NCBI GenBank assembly: GCA_029213065.1 | Contig: JARGPH010000005.1 | Span: 1-38,424 of the forward strand | Source: Verrucomicrobiales bacterium | Lineage (GTDB): Bacteria; Verrucomicrobiota; Verrucomicrobiia; Verrucomicrobiales; DEV007 | Direction: 5' to 3' | Length of the DNA: 38,424 nt | Part shown: in pieces, positions 31,012 through 38,424 of the stretch | Position numbering within the stretch: the stretch's first letter is position 1 | Layout of the letters: every line of letters begins with the position of its first letter | Made by a program: the position numbers and the translations under genes | The notes under the pieces: generated by a model | Database searches by the model: none | The model's input: only the letters and a program-made list of their open reading frames with translations | What the model was told of the DNA's origin: nothing

Positions 31012-32478
31012 ATGAAACGAATACTCGCCAGCCTCCTCGCATTTTTTATCGGCTTCTCGAACGCCGTATCGGAAGATCAGCCGCCGAATTTTGTGGTCAT
31101 CTTTGTCGATGATCTCGGCTATGCTGATCTCGGCTGCTTCGGTTCGCCTGACATTCGCACCCCTCGACTCGATCAACTCGGAGATGAGGGAGTGCGTTTC
31201 ACTCATTTTTATGCGCAGCATATCTGTGGACCGTCGCGGGCTGCCTTGATGACGGGTTGCCACCCGCTTCGCGTCGCTGAGCCGGGGAATATTAAGGAGA
31301 TTCACCCGGTTCTGCATACGAAAGAGATTACAATCGCGGAGGTCTTGAAAACTCAGGGATACGCAACCGGGTGTTTCGGAAAATGGGATTTGGCTCGGCA
31401 TTCGCAGAGAGGTTTTGAGCCGGGCTTGATGCCGAATCACCAGGGGTTTGACTATTTCTTCGGGACTCCGTCGAGCAATGATCGCTACGTCGATCTCTAT
31501 CGCAACGAAGCTCTGATCGAAAAAGAGGCAGATATGTCAACCCTGACAAAACGTCACACCGATGAGGTGATTGAGTTCATTGATGAGAACCGGGAGAAAC
31601 CCTTCTTTGCCTACGTTCCCTATTCAATGGTTCACACCCGGCTGGACGCCTCAGCTGACTTTAAGGGCAAGTCTCCGCGCGGGCTTTACGGGGATGCCGT
31701 TGAGGAGATTGATTTCAGTTGTGGTCGGATCATCGATAAATTGAAAGAGCTCGGGCTTGTCGAGAATACCTGGTTCCTGTTCACGAGCGACAACGGTCCA
31801 TGGCTGAGCAAGAACAAGGGGCACGCTGACGGTCATCTCCCCACCGATCATGGCGGTTCGGCAGGGGAATTGCGCGGCGGTAAAGTTTCCACCTGGGAGG
31901 GCGGCGTTCGTGTTCCTGCCATTTTGTGGGCACCGGGTCGGGTTGCTGCGGGAACAGAGTGCGATAAGGTTGCCGCAACGATTGATCTGCTGCCGACCTT
32001 TGCAAGATTGGCAGGGACTGAAGCGCCGCAGGATCGTGTCATCGATGGCGTCGATATCCGGCACCTTTTTTCGGGCGATTTCAGAGAGGCTGATGACGAC
32101 CGTATTTTCCGCTATTACTTTATCAACACCCTCCAGGCGGTGCGTCAGGGGAAATGGAAGCTGCATCTGCCGCGTCCGGAGAATCCACCATGGCTGGGGA
32201 CTTTCTCGAATAACAGACACATCGCCGCTTCGGATTGGATCGCGATCGAAGAGCCGTTTCTCGTCGATCTGGAGCTCGATCCCGGTGAGACACACTCGGT
32301 CGCTGAAGCGAACCCCGAGATCGTCGCGCGTCTCTTGAAACTGGCAGAGGAAGCCCGCGAAGACATTGGTGACTATGACAGGGTGGGGGAGAACATGCGG
32401 TTTTTTGATCCGCTGGAAACCCGCCCTGAGAGACCTCAATTCAGAGGACTCGTAAAAAAGGGGAAAAAGAAAAAGTAA
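31012..32478 (+). CDS. Secreted S1-family sulfatase 3 (CGPSR type)
   Basis: A 488-residue sulfatase with a signal peptide (1-20, ending FSNAVS). The metal site is NFVVIFVDDLGYADLGCFG. Catalytic Cys72 is in HICGPSRAALMTG, matching the C-x-P-S-R formylglycine motif. GKWDLARH stands where GKWHLG is usual, so one His of that motif is Asp. FTSDNGPW is the second metal motif. Its third-position Gly makes it a different subtype from the other two sulfatases in the window. ATG 31012 gives a proper signal peptide; an in-frame GTG 30982 is less likely. It ends in a Lys-rich tail (GKKKK). It converges on the VanX-like gene 15 bases away. No terminator is seen. Confidence 0.92.
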   Translation: MKRILASLLAFFIGFSNAVSEDQPPNFVVIFVDDLGYADLGCFGSPDIRTPRLDQLGDEGVRFTHFYAQHICGPSRAALMTGCHPLRVAEPGNIKEIHPVLHTKEITIAEVLKTQGYATGCFGKWDLARHSQRGFEPGLMPNHQGFDYFFGTPSSNDRYVDLYRNEALIEKEADMSTLTKRHTDEVIEFIDENREKPFFAYVPYSMVHTRLDASADFKGKSPRGLYGDAVEEIDFSCGRIIDKLKELGLVENTWFLFTSDNGPWLSKNKGHADGHLPTDHGGSAGELRGGKVSTWEGGVRVPAILWAPGRVAAGTECDKVAATIDLLPTFARLAGTEAPQDRVIDGVDIRHLFSGDFREADDDRIFRYYFINTLQAVRQGKWKLHLPRPENPPWLGTFSNNRHIAASDWIAIEEPFLVDLELDPGETHSVAEANPEIVARLLKLAEEAREDIGDYDRVGENMRFFDPLETRPERPQFRGLVKKGKKKK

Positions 32479-32493
32479 CCTGAGAACCGGATT

Positions 32494-33174
32494 CTACTTC
32501 ACTGGGAAATCGAAGGCCTCGCTGAACGGTTCGCCTCGCAGGGTGTAGTGCCACCATTCTTTGTGATAGGAGTAGAAGCCGCCGCGACTCATTGCAGATC
32601 GAAGCCGCTGCCGGTTCCGGCGTTGTTCTGCGGTGACCTTGGAGGAATTGTGGGAGGACTCGGGGCCGAAGTAATCAAATTTGGTTCCCATGTCGACCTC
32701 TCCTCTGCCGGATTTTATGAGTGTCAGGTCAACAGTGCTTCCGCGTGAATGGCCGGATCGGCCTGAGATGTAGCCGCCACCGGCGAGAGTCGATTTTTCG
32801 ATGTCGGGATAGTATTTGGACTTTGTCTTTTGATCACTCCGGTCGCGCACCCAGCGCATGAAGTGGTTCACGGCGCGCTGCGGGCGATAGGCGTCAAAGA
32901 CCTTGAGCTCGTAACCGTCCGCTTTCAGGTCGGCCTGGACTTTTTTCAGCGCCTCGGCTGCGCGGCGGGTGATGACAATTTTCCTCGCCTGATACCCGTC
33001 GACTCGTTTACCCACAAAATTGTTCGAGGTCGCGTAGCGGACGTCGGTAGCGATCGTAGGATCAACGTCTTTCAAATAGACAAAACCCTCAGGCAGATCG
33101 GCGAAGGCTGCGAGAGGGCTTGAGAGAAGGAGAGCAGCGCAGAAAAAGGATTGGAATCTCAGCATCGAGGTCAT
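32494..33174 (-). CDS. Exported D-alanyl-D-alanine dipeptidase (VanX/DdpX type)
   Basis: A 226-residue zinc dipeptidase with a signal peptide (about 1-25, ending AFADL). Zinc ligands His142 and Asp149 are in SGHSRGSTVDLTL, and the third ligand His209 and catalytic Glu206 are in KEWWHY. Arg97 in AYRPQRAV stabilises the substrate. All match VanX/DdpX. No vanR, vanS, vanH or ligase gene is near, so a housekeeping or nutritional role (recycling of peptidoglycan D-Ala-D-Ala) is more likely than glycopeptide resistance. Position in the periplasm fits peptidoglycan turnover, as with M23 and UppP here. The gene diverges from the symporter across a palindromic repeat. Confidence 0.9.
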   Translation of the reverse strand: MTSMLRFQSFFCAALLLSSPLAAFADLPEGFVYLKDVDPTIATDVRYATSNNFVGKRVDGYQARKIVITRRAAEALKKVQADLKADGYELKVFDAYRPQRAVNHFMRWVRDRSDQKTKSKYYPDIEKSTLAGGGYISGRSGHSRGSTVDLTLIKSGRGEVDMGTKFDYFGPESSHNSSKVTAEQRRNRQRLRSAMSRGGFYSYHKEWWHYTLRGEPFSEAFDFPVK

Positions 33175-33207
33175 GGTAGATGAGATATCAGCTTAGGAAT
33201 CGAGATG

Positions 33208-33240
33208 CAACAGGGTTGAGTCGCTCATTCAACCCTGTTG
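33208..33240. repeat. 31-nt palindromic repeat (9-13-9 family), copy 3
   Basis: An 11-bp perfect stem (CAACAGGGTTG / CAACCCTGTTG) contains the 31-nt unit AACAGGGTT-13-AACCCTGTT (33210-33240 without the outermost pairs). It lies between the divergent VanX-like and symporter genes. Confidence 0.78.
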
Positions 33241-33317
33241 GATTCACTGAGGAATTCCCCAACTGCGGCAAAATTGTTCTTTTACAGGAAAGCTGAACCG
33301 CTCACGTTCAGGGCAGC

Positions 33318-35438
33318 ATGGATCCTTTTGTGTATCAATATAGCGTCGGCGGATTGGTTTTTGTGGTGGGCTTGTACTTTGCGGGGCGTCAGGGATACAT
33401 CGGACTTTCGGGAAGAGGGTTCCGGAATCTGCTCCTGATGCTGGGCGGGATGATGTTCTTCATGGTCCTTCAGGGATACCTGCAATATGCCCCCATGAGC
33501 GAACTGGAAGCGGTTCCCTACACCGGAGGGGAACGGGCGGAGAAGTCGATCGGAAAGCCCATCGATTTCGGGATCATGGGGATTTACATCGTCATGATTT
33601 TGCTGATCGGAACCTGGTTCGGGCGCAGGCAGCAGGGGACCAAAGATTACTTTTTCGGCGGTCAGCGATTCTCCTGGTGGATGATTGCATTCAGTCTCGT
33701 CGCGACCTTGGTCGGCTCCTACAGCTTCGTGAAATATTCTCAGGCGGCCTACAATTACGGCTTCGCCTCGAGTCAGAGTTACCTCAATGACTGGGCGCTG
33801 ATGCCGTTGCTGCTTTTCGGCTGGCTTCCGATTCTCTATTTTTCGCGGATCACGACGGTGCCGGAGTATTTTGAAAGGCGCTTCAATCGCAAGGTCCGCC
33901 TCGCTGCGACGGTCGGAGTGCTTGTCTATCTGGTCAGTTATGTCGGGGTCAATCTCTACACGATGGGAACGGTGTTTCACCATCTTCTCGGATGGAATGT
34001 GATGGGTTCCGCGATTCTGATTGCGGGGATTTCAGCCATCTACGTGACCTTCGGTGGGCAGACCTCTGTGATCATGACGGATCTGTTTCAGGGCGTCATG
34101 CTGCTTCTGACAGGGATCGTCCTCCTCGTTTTGGGGATTCACTACCTCGGCGGCGTCGAGGAGTTTCTCGGTCATTTACCCCGCGGGCACCGGCTTGCTT
34201 TTAACAATTTCAACGAGAACCCCACCTTCCCTTCTGTGGGGATCTTCTGGCAGGATGCGATGGCCAATTCGGCTTTCTTCTACTTTCTGAATCAGGGCAT
34301 TCTGATGCGTTACATGGCGACTAAATCGACTCGCGAAGCGCGGAAGGCGGCGATTGCGATGCCCCTGATTCTCATGCCGATTGCTGCCATTGTCGTGGCC
34401 TCGGGTGGCTGGATTGGTCAGTCTTTTGTTCACGCCGGAATTCTCCCTGAGATGGATCCGAAAAAGGCATTCTACATCACCGCTGAATTTCTCTCCCATC
34501 CCGGCGTATTCGGGCTCATTCTCGCCGCTCTCACAGCGGCACTCATGTCCACGGTCGACACGCTCATTACTGCTGTTTCCGCCGTGGTTGTGAATGATAT
34601 CTATAAGCCGCTCGTGAAGCCGAACGCGACTGATAAACAGCTCCTGCGCACCGCGCGGATCAGCTCGATCGGAGTGACTTTGTTAGGCATTGCGCTGGTG
34701 CCGGTCTTCATGCAGTTCGCGACGATCTACGCCGCGCATGGAGCGATGACAGCAGCGGTGACGCCTCCGCTCGTGGTGGCTTTGATTCTCTCGGTTTTCT
34801 GGCGGCGCTTCACTGCAAAAGCGGCGCTCGCAACCATCGTCGGGGGACTGCTCGCAATTGGCGTTTCCATCTTCATCCCCGAGATCATTCGCCTGATTGC
34901 TCACGGCGTGCCCATGGACGAAAATTTCAGAGACAACGGCGAGGGTCTTTTTGCGGGTGCCAAAGAATACAAGTTCATGCGGGCCTTGTTTGGTCTCATT
35001 GTCAGTGGCGCTATCGGTGTGATCGTGACTCTTTTTACGAAACCGGAACCGAAAGAGAAACAGGCCGGACTGGTCTGGGGGACGGTGAAGGATGCGATCC
35101 GCCATTACAAGGGGTCGGAGGGTAGTGAGGACGATTCGGCTGAGACTTTGGCGATGCCGATGAAGTCAGAGGTGGAAGCACCGCTCGAAGGGGAGGGTAA
35201 GCTTCCAACGGTGCGTCTCTCCGCCACGGTGATGGCGCAACTCCGCGCGAAAGTGGGCGATCCTGTCTACATCACTGATACTCGCTGGTGGCTGGGCGGC
35301 TTGCAGTCCATGCATGTCGTCGTGGGCGGACAATGCGAGAGTGACGCGGACGTGATCGAGTTGGGACCGGACACACACGGGGCGGTCGTGACGGCCGGGA
35401 GGCACGACAGGCCGCTCAAGGTGGAGCGGCTCTACTGA
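33318..35438 (+). CDS. Sodium:solute symporter with soluble C-terminal tail
   Basis: A 706-residue SSS-family transporter with about 14 membrane segments. Typical motifs are SLVATLVGSYSFVKYSQAAY, VPEYFERRFNR, TFGGQTSVIMTDLFQGVML and the conserved LAALTAALMSTVDTLITAVSAVVVNDIY, where Na+-site residues lie. It imports a small organic solute with Na+; substrate specificity cannot be read from sequence. After the last helix (about 585) come a charged linker and a folded-looking tail (about 640-700, TVRLSATVMAQLRAKVGDPVYITDTRWWLGGLQSMHVVVGG). That tail contributes no known transport motif and may be regulatory. ATG 33318 has no clear Shine-Dalgarno. It overlaps the convergent histidine-phosphatase gene by 7 bases. 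Confidence 0.88.
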   Translation: MDPFVYQYSVGGLVFVVGLYFAGRQGYIGLSGRGFRNLLLMLGGMMFFMVLQGYLQYAPMSELEAVPYTGGERAEKSIGKPIDFGIMGIYIVMILLIGTWFGRRQQGTKDYFFGGQRFSWWMIAFSLVATLVGSYSFVKYSQAAYNYGFASSQSYLNDWALMPLLLFGWLPILYFSRITTVPEYFERRFNRKVRLAATVGVLVYLVSYVGVNLYTMGTVFHHLLGWNVMGSAILIAGISAIYVTFGGQTSVIMTDLFQGVMLLLTGIVLLVLGIHYLGGVEEFLGHLPRGHRLAFNNFNENPTFPSVGIFWQDAMANSAFFYFLNQGILMRYMATKSTREARKAAIAMPLILMPIAAIVVASGGWIGQSFVHAGILPEMDPKKAFYITAEFLSHPGVFGLILAALTAALMSTVDTLITAVSAVVVNDIYKPLVKPNATDKQLLRTARISSIGVTLLGIALVPVFMQFATIYAAHGAMTAAVTPPLVVALILSVFWRRFTAKAALATIVGGLLAIGVSIFIPEIIRLIAHGVPMDENFRDNGEGLFAGAKEYKFMRALFGLIVSGAIGVIVTLFTKPEPKEKQAGLVWGTVKDAIRHYKGSEGSEDDSAETLAMPMKSEVEAPLEGEGKLPTVRLSATVMAQLRAKVGDPVYITDTRWWLGGLQSMHVVVGGQCESDADVIELGPDTHGAVVTAGRHDRPLKVERLY

Positions 35439-36055
35439 ACCGGTGCCTGAATCAAGTGACGCACCTCGCCGGTCTTGATCGGATCGAGAGAGCGGTGATG
35501 ACGCGGGTCCAGGTTTTGAAAGGCGCAGGAGAGAATCATCGCGACATCGCAGTGGGTCACGAGCAGGCAGGTTTCAATGTCAGGGTTTTTCTCCACTTCG
35601 AGAATGAGATCGCAGACTCTTCCGGTGACCTCATAAACTGACTCGGCATGGCCCGGAACGTTTTCCGGATCTGTCGGGTCGACTTTCCACACGTCGTGGT
35701 AGTGCGCGTCTGGAAGCAATTCGTAGTCACCAAAGTCACGTTCGATGAGGCGGTGATCCGTTATCGGCTGAACTCCGAGAATCACTCCGGCGATTTCTGC
35801 AGTTTCACGGGTGCGGAGAAATGGTGACGTTACGATGCGCAGAGGTGGCGTCGCCAGCAGGTCCTCCCGGGCGGGGCGGACGGAGTTCTCCACCTCTTCG
35901 CGGCCGTGACCGGTCAGTCCGAAAGCAGTTTCAGCGTTGGCGAGCTGACTTGCGACAATGCCTGCAACATTGGCTTCGCTCTGGCCGTGCCTGAGGACGA
36001 ACCACCGTTTCGTGAGGCGGGCGGATAATGGGGATAGGTAGTCGCGGTTGTTCAT
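35432..36055 (-). CDS. Histidine phosphatase family protein
   Basis: A 207-residue member of the phosphoglycerate-mutase-like branch. The phospho-accepting His23 is in FVLRHGQSEAN. The second histidine is in LLVTHCDV, and Arg and Glu of the family lie in SPFLRTRETAEI and LIERDFGDYELL. The family includes phosphoglycerate mutases, alpha-ribazole phosphatases and many small-molecule phosphatases, and the true substrate is unknown. It shares its final 7 bases with the symporter 3' end on the opposite strand. No clear promoter or Shine-Dalgarno is visible upstream. Confidence 0.87.
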   Translation of the reverse strand: MNNRDYLSPLSARLTKRWFVLRHGQSEANVAGIVASQLANAETAFGLTGHGREEVENSVRPAREDLLATPPLRIVTSPFLRTRETAEIAGVILGVQPITDHRLIERDFGDYELLPDAHYHDVWKVDPTDPENVPGHAESVYEVTGRVCDLILEVEKNPDIETCLLVTHCDVAMILSCAFQNLDPRHHRSLDPIKTGEVRHLIQAPVQ

Positions 36056-36197
36056 TTCAGGAGGTCTGCCTACCGGGAGTTTTCATCACAGGGGATTCAA
36101 TTGAAAGCAAATACCGGTTGGATTCGTCAAAGCTATCAGTGGCGTTCGGGAGTGAAAACAGTAGCATTCCACCTCACTGCAAAATCGACTAACTATC

Positions 36198-37046
36198 ATG
36201 AAACGATTCACACGCGCTTCCCTCGTCGCCGACGCTCTCTGTCTGGGCTCCCATTGGATTTACGATCAGTCCCAAATCGCCTCCCGTTTTCCGAATGGGA
36301 TCTCCACTTTCTCCGATCCGGCGAGTCCGTATCACCCGAACCGTGAGGCGGGGGAGTTGACTCACTACGGGGATCAATGCCTGACATTATACAATTCGAT
36401 TGAAAAACGGAACGGGTTTGATCTCGATGGCTGGCGCGAGGACTGGCTCGCGGCGATGGCGAATTATGACGGCTACGTCGATGGTGCGACCAAGAAGACA
36501 CTGGCCGCGGCCGGGCTCAAACCGTCCGATTCACACGATCTCGCAGGCGCTTCACGCATCGCTCCGATTCTGGATCTCGGGCTGCCGGTGAAGGATGCTG
36601 TAAAAGCAGCGCGTGCCCAAACCACTCTAACCCACGGGGATCCGGCTGTCGCTGATGCGGCGGAGTTCTTTGTCCGCGCGGCGGTGGCGGTGCTGAACGG
36701 GGCGACCTTTGATGACGCTTTTTTCGATGCCGTTGAATGCGGCCATTATGACAGACTCAACGTTAAGCAGAGTGTCGAGCTCGCCTGCGGGGCTGCGAAA
36801 AGTGGTGGCGATTCCCTGACGATCGCTTCAGATTTCGGCCTCACCTGTGACGTTTCTGATGCCTTCCCGCTCGCGCTATACATGGCGTTGCTGCCGGGCG
36901 GGAATTTCGCTTCAACGATGAGCACCAACGCGCTCGCGGGCGGCGACAGCTCGGCCCGGGCGATGCTGGTGGCCCTGCTCTTTGCAGCGCGGGATCCGGA
37001 AGCCGGTGCTGAACTCGCCGGAAAATTGCGGCTTGGCAATGGATAG
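36198..37046 (+). CDS. ADP-ribosylglycohydrolase-like protein with altered metal site
   Basis: A 282-residue all-helical protein of the DraG/ADP-ribosylhydrolase fold: SLVADALCLGSHWIYD at the N-terminus, LTHGDPAVADAAEFFV in the middle and TNALAGGDSSARAMLVALL near the end. In active DraG-type enzymes the metal-binding motifs are TDDT early and GGDTDT late. Here the early motif region reads THYGDQCLT, and the late GGDSSAR lacks the second Asp. It may be inactive, use fewer metals, or act on a related substrate. Relatives with this change are common in Verrucomicrobia and Planctomycetes, as far as I recall. It stands alone, converging on the YeeE pair. ATG 36198 has no Shine-Dalgarno. Confidence 0.8.
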   Translation: MKRFTRASLVADALCLGSHWIYDQSQIASRFPNGISTFSDPASPYHPNREAGELTHYGDQCLTLYNSIEKRNGFDLDGWREDWLAAMANYDGYVDGATKKTLAAAGLKPSDSHDLAGASRIAPILDLGLPVKDAVKAARAQTTLTHGDPAVADAAEFFVRAAVAVLNGATFDDAFFDAVECGHYDRLNVKQSVELACGAAKSGGDSLTIASDFGLTCDVSDAFPLALYMALLPGGNFASTMSTNALAGGDSSARAMLVALLFAARDPEAGAELAGKLRLGNG

Positions 37047-37083
37047 GCGCAGGCGGCGTCGAATCCCTATTTTGCCGGCCGGA

Positions 37084-37641
37084 TCAATTCAACTTCTCGA
37101 CAGCCCAAAGGAGTGCTGTCAGGATTACGACCAACAGTGGGACAAGGTATCGAGCGGGGAGATGCGTCACCTCGGGGAGCGTCAATTTTCCGTAGTCGCC
37201 CCAGTTGTCGATGGTGCGGCCGATCACCGAGGACATTTCGGCAAAAAGATAGGAACCGGCAATCAGTCCCATCGCGACAACGACGGCGTCCCAGTTTCCC
37301 TGCCCGAGCGCAGCGATGTTGGTTCCGGGACAGTAAGCCGCGAGTGCAAATCCCGATCCGAAGAGGAGTCCGCCGATGATGTTAGGTCCTAGTTTGGTCG
37401 CTTTAATGTGCAACTCGACCCGTCCGACGGAATGCAGCGTGTAGAGCCCTATCATTCCGACAATCACGGCGGAGACCATGATTTTAACGACGGTCCAGTC
37501 CTCAAGGAGAAGCTGCCCGATGAGGACGTGGAATTTCCCCACGCCGCCTTTCTGAAGGAGGAATCCGAAGACGATTCCGAAAAGCAGTCCAAACTGTAGA
37601 TTAGAGGACTTGCTGTCTTGTGGTTTGGTCAGGTCGGTCAT
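37084..37641 (-). CDS. YeeE/YedE-family sulfur transporter half (CPGT)
   Basis: A 185-residue membrane protein with about five segments. The motif LAAYCPGTNIAALGQG carries the conserved Cys and GT of the YeeE/YedE (TsuA/PmpB-like) family, which moves thiosulfate or other sulfur compounds across the inner membrane. It is half-size, so it should pair with the second half encoded four bases upstream. An N-terminal segment (FGLLFGIVFGFLLQKGGV) includes Lys-Gly-Gly typical of these proteins. The order rhodanese, YeeE half, YeeE half suggests one sulfur-handling operon. Confidence 0.86.
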   Translation of the reverse strand: MTDLTKPQDSKSSNLQFGLLFGIVFGFLLQKGGVGKFHVLIGQLLLEDWTVVKIMVSAVIVGMIGLYTLHSVGRVELHIKATKLGPNIIGGLLFGSGFALAAYCPGTNIAALGQGNWDAVVVAMGLIAGSYLFAEMSSVIGRTIDNWGDYGKLTLPEVTHLPARYLVPLLVVILTALLWAVEKLN

Positions 37642-37645
37642 GTCA

Positions 37646-38239
37646 TTAGAGCCGGTAGAGAAGGAATGCGGTCGCGATGCCTCCGATAAAAAAGCAGGTC
37701 GCTGCGATCCACGACCCGACTGACAATTGCATCGTTCCGGAGATCCCGTGGCCGCTGGTGCATCCGCCCGCGAGCCGTGCGCCGAAGGCCATGAAGATGC
37801 CTCCCGCGAAGGCTGTTAAGCCCCGTAGCAGGAAAGTTTCTTCGCCAAAGCGATCCACCCACATTTCAGGGAGGAACCCCGGGGCGAATTCATCGCCGGT
37901 GATGGCGGCTGCGGTTGCTCCTATCAGCATTCCGATGATGAGCATTGTTCCCCAGCCGAACTTCGGCGGGTTGTCGCGAAAGTATTTCAATGAAGTGGTG
38001 TGCCGCGGGGCGATCGCTTTCCCCAAAGCTCCCGCCGCCGTGGCATACTGGCTCGAGGCACCGAGCGCCTTGTTTGAGAGGAGAAACGTCAGCCACGAAA
38101 GCACTCCGATCAGTCCGCCGACGAGGTAGGGAGACCATGCTCCCCCCCGGTAATCGAGTGGATCGACCGGCTCCAGGGGCGCGGCCATGGCCATCGCCGG
38201 TAAGGTGAGGACAGTCAGGTATAAACAGATGAGTTTCAT
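37646..38239 (-). CDS. YeeE/YedE-family sulfur transporter half (GCTSGHG)
   Basis: A 197-residue partner of the half-transporter encoded by the next gene. It has a cleavable-looking signal or first helix (MKLICLYLTVLTLPAMAMA) and about five further segments. The signature GARLAGGCTSGHGISGTMQL has the conserved Cys and His of PmpA/YeeE proteins. It starts by ATGA overlap with the rhodanese gene and ends four bases before the second half, so all three are probably cotranslated. In Agrobacterium and Xylella, similar pairs lie with the BigR-regulated persulfide dioxygenase and rhodanese. The substrate is presumably a reduced sulfur species. A regulator is not in view. Confidence 0.87.
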   Translation of the reverse strand: MKLICLYLTVLTLPAMAMAAPLEPVDPLDYRGGAWSPYLVGGLIGVLSWLTFLLSNKALGASSQYATAAGALGKAIAPRHTTSLKYFRDNPPKFGWGTMLIIGMLIGATAAAITGDEFAPGFLPEMWVDRFGEETFLLRGLTAFAGGIFMAFGARLAGGCTSGHGISGTMQLSVGSWIAATCFFIGGIATAFLLYRL

Positions 38240-38424
38240 GAGTCGCTGCTTTCTTCATTTTCAACAGGAAACCCCTGTGACTTCCACGCCTTCCAGCTTC
38301 CGGGGAGAGTCCGGACGTCCTCGAATCCCTCCTGCTTCAGGAGGCTCGCGGCAATGCTGGCGCGATAACCGCTCGCGCAGTATGTCACGATCGGCGCTGA
38401 TTTTTTGAGGTCGCCGGTTCCGTC
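38236..38424 (-). CDS. Rhodanese domain, C-terminal part (cut by window edge)
   Basis: The last 62 residues of a rhodanese-domain protein. The active-site loop CASGYRAS begins with the catalytic Cys; the family motif is C-x-x-G-x-R. SIAASLLKQEGFEDVRTLPG and SWKAWKSQGFPVE are the usual end of the domain. The protein continues beyond the right edge, so full length and fused domains (for example a persulfide-dioxygenase MBL domain) are unknown. Its stop overlaps the next start by ATGA. It probably transfers sulfane sulfur in the same pathway as the transporter halves. Confidence 0.85.
   Translation of the reverse strand, partial: DGTGDLKKSAPIVTYCASGYRASIAASLLKQEGFEDVRTLPGSWKAWKSQGFPVENEESSDS

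Noticed and set aside
32494-33174. VanX-like gene as part of a vancomycin-resistance cluster
   Set aside because: No vanA/H/R/S neighbours; a signal peptide and lone position suggest peptidoglycan recycling.
1-38424. CRISPR arrays, prophage or intact insertion sequences
   Set aside because: No regularly spaced repeats of CRISPR length, no phage structural genes and no transposase-like proteins were found on either strand.

Overview
This 38.4 kb window looks like a chromosomal stretch from a Verrucomicrobiota bacterium, probably a free-living, polysaccharide-degrading, Gram-negative-type heterotroph. That placement is inference. It rests on three secreted S1 sulfatases, a PQQ-type beta-propeller, a Tat-exported Gfo/Idh/MocA oxidoreductase, an N-terminal excisionase-type HTH fused to a response-regulator receiver, several lipoproteins and signal peptides, and the scarcity of good Shine-Dalgarno sites. 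No rRNA, tRNA, CRISPR array, intact insertion sequence or prophage is visible.

Layout. 1-8.3 kb: a terminator of an off-window gene, a secreted aldose 1-epimerase and a beta-propeller protein that start back to back, a TraB/GumN-like protein, a mercuric-reductase-like flavoprotein, a shikimate-dehydrogenase paralogue, and a thymidine phosphorylase overlapping a lipoprotein gene. 8.4-13.4 kb: a C39-like cysteine peptidase, dhaK and dhaL (dihydroxyacetone phosphorylation, no dhaM in view), a canonical aroE, and the HTH-receiver regulator. 13.4-20.3 kb: a structured leader and uppP, an M23 peptidase, sulfatase 1, citramalate synthase (isoleucine precursor) and Obg. 20.3-25.3 kb: a DnaA-box array, sulfatase 2, a START-like secreted protein, a small membrane protein with a group II intron scar at its 3' end, and two exported proteins of unknown function. 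25.5-38.4 kb: the Gfo/Idh/MocA oxidoreductase, an ElyC/YdcF-like protein, an operon of a membrane-bound triple SUKH protein and a dual-specificity phosphatase, sulfatase 3, a VanX-like D-Ala-D-Ala dipeptidase, a sodium:solute symporter, a histidine phosphatase, an ADP-ribosylglycohydrolase-like protein, and a sulfur operon (rhodanese end plus two YeeE/YedE transporter halves).

Themes. Cell-envelope genes recur (uppP, M23, VanX-like, ElyC-like), as do genes for sulfated carbohydrate use (sulfatases, epimerase, propeller, symporter, Gfo/Idh/MocA). They are scattered in single-gene or two-gene units rather than in one large operon.

The most striking non-coding structure is in the intergenic DNA: four DnaA-type 9-mers spaced exactly 12 bp apart next to obg, three small families of dispersed palindromic repeats, a 5'-truncated class C group II intron end, a terminator whose loop holds the next gene's start codon, and a hairpin that pairs with the M23 ribosome-binding site. 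The best candidate for an undescribed protein system is the triple SUKH membrane protein with its phosphatase.
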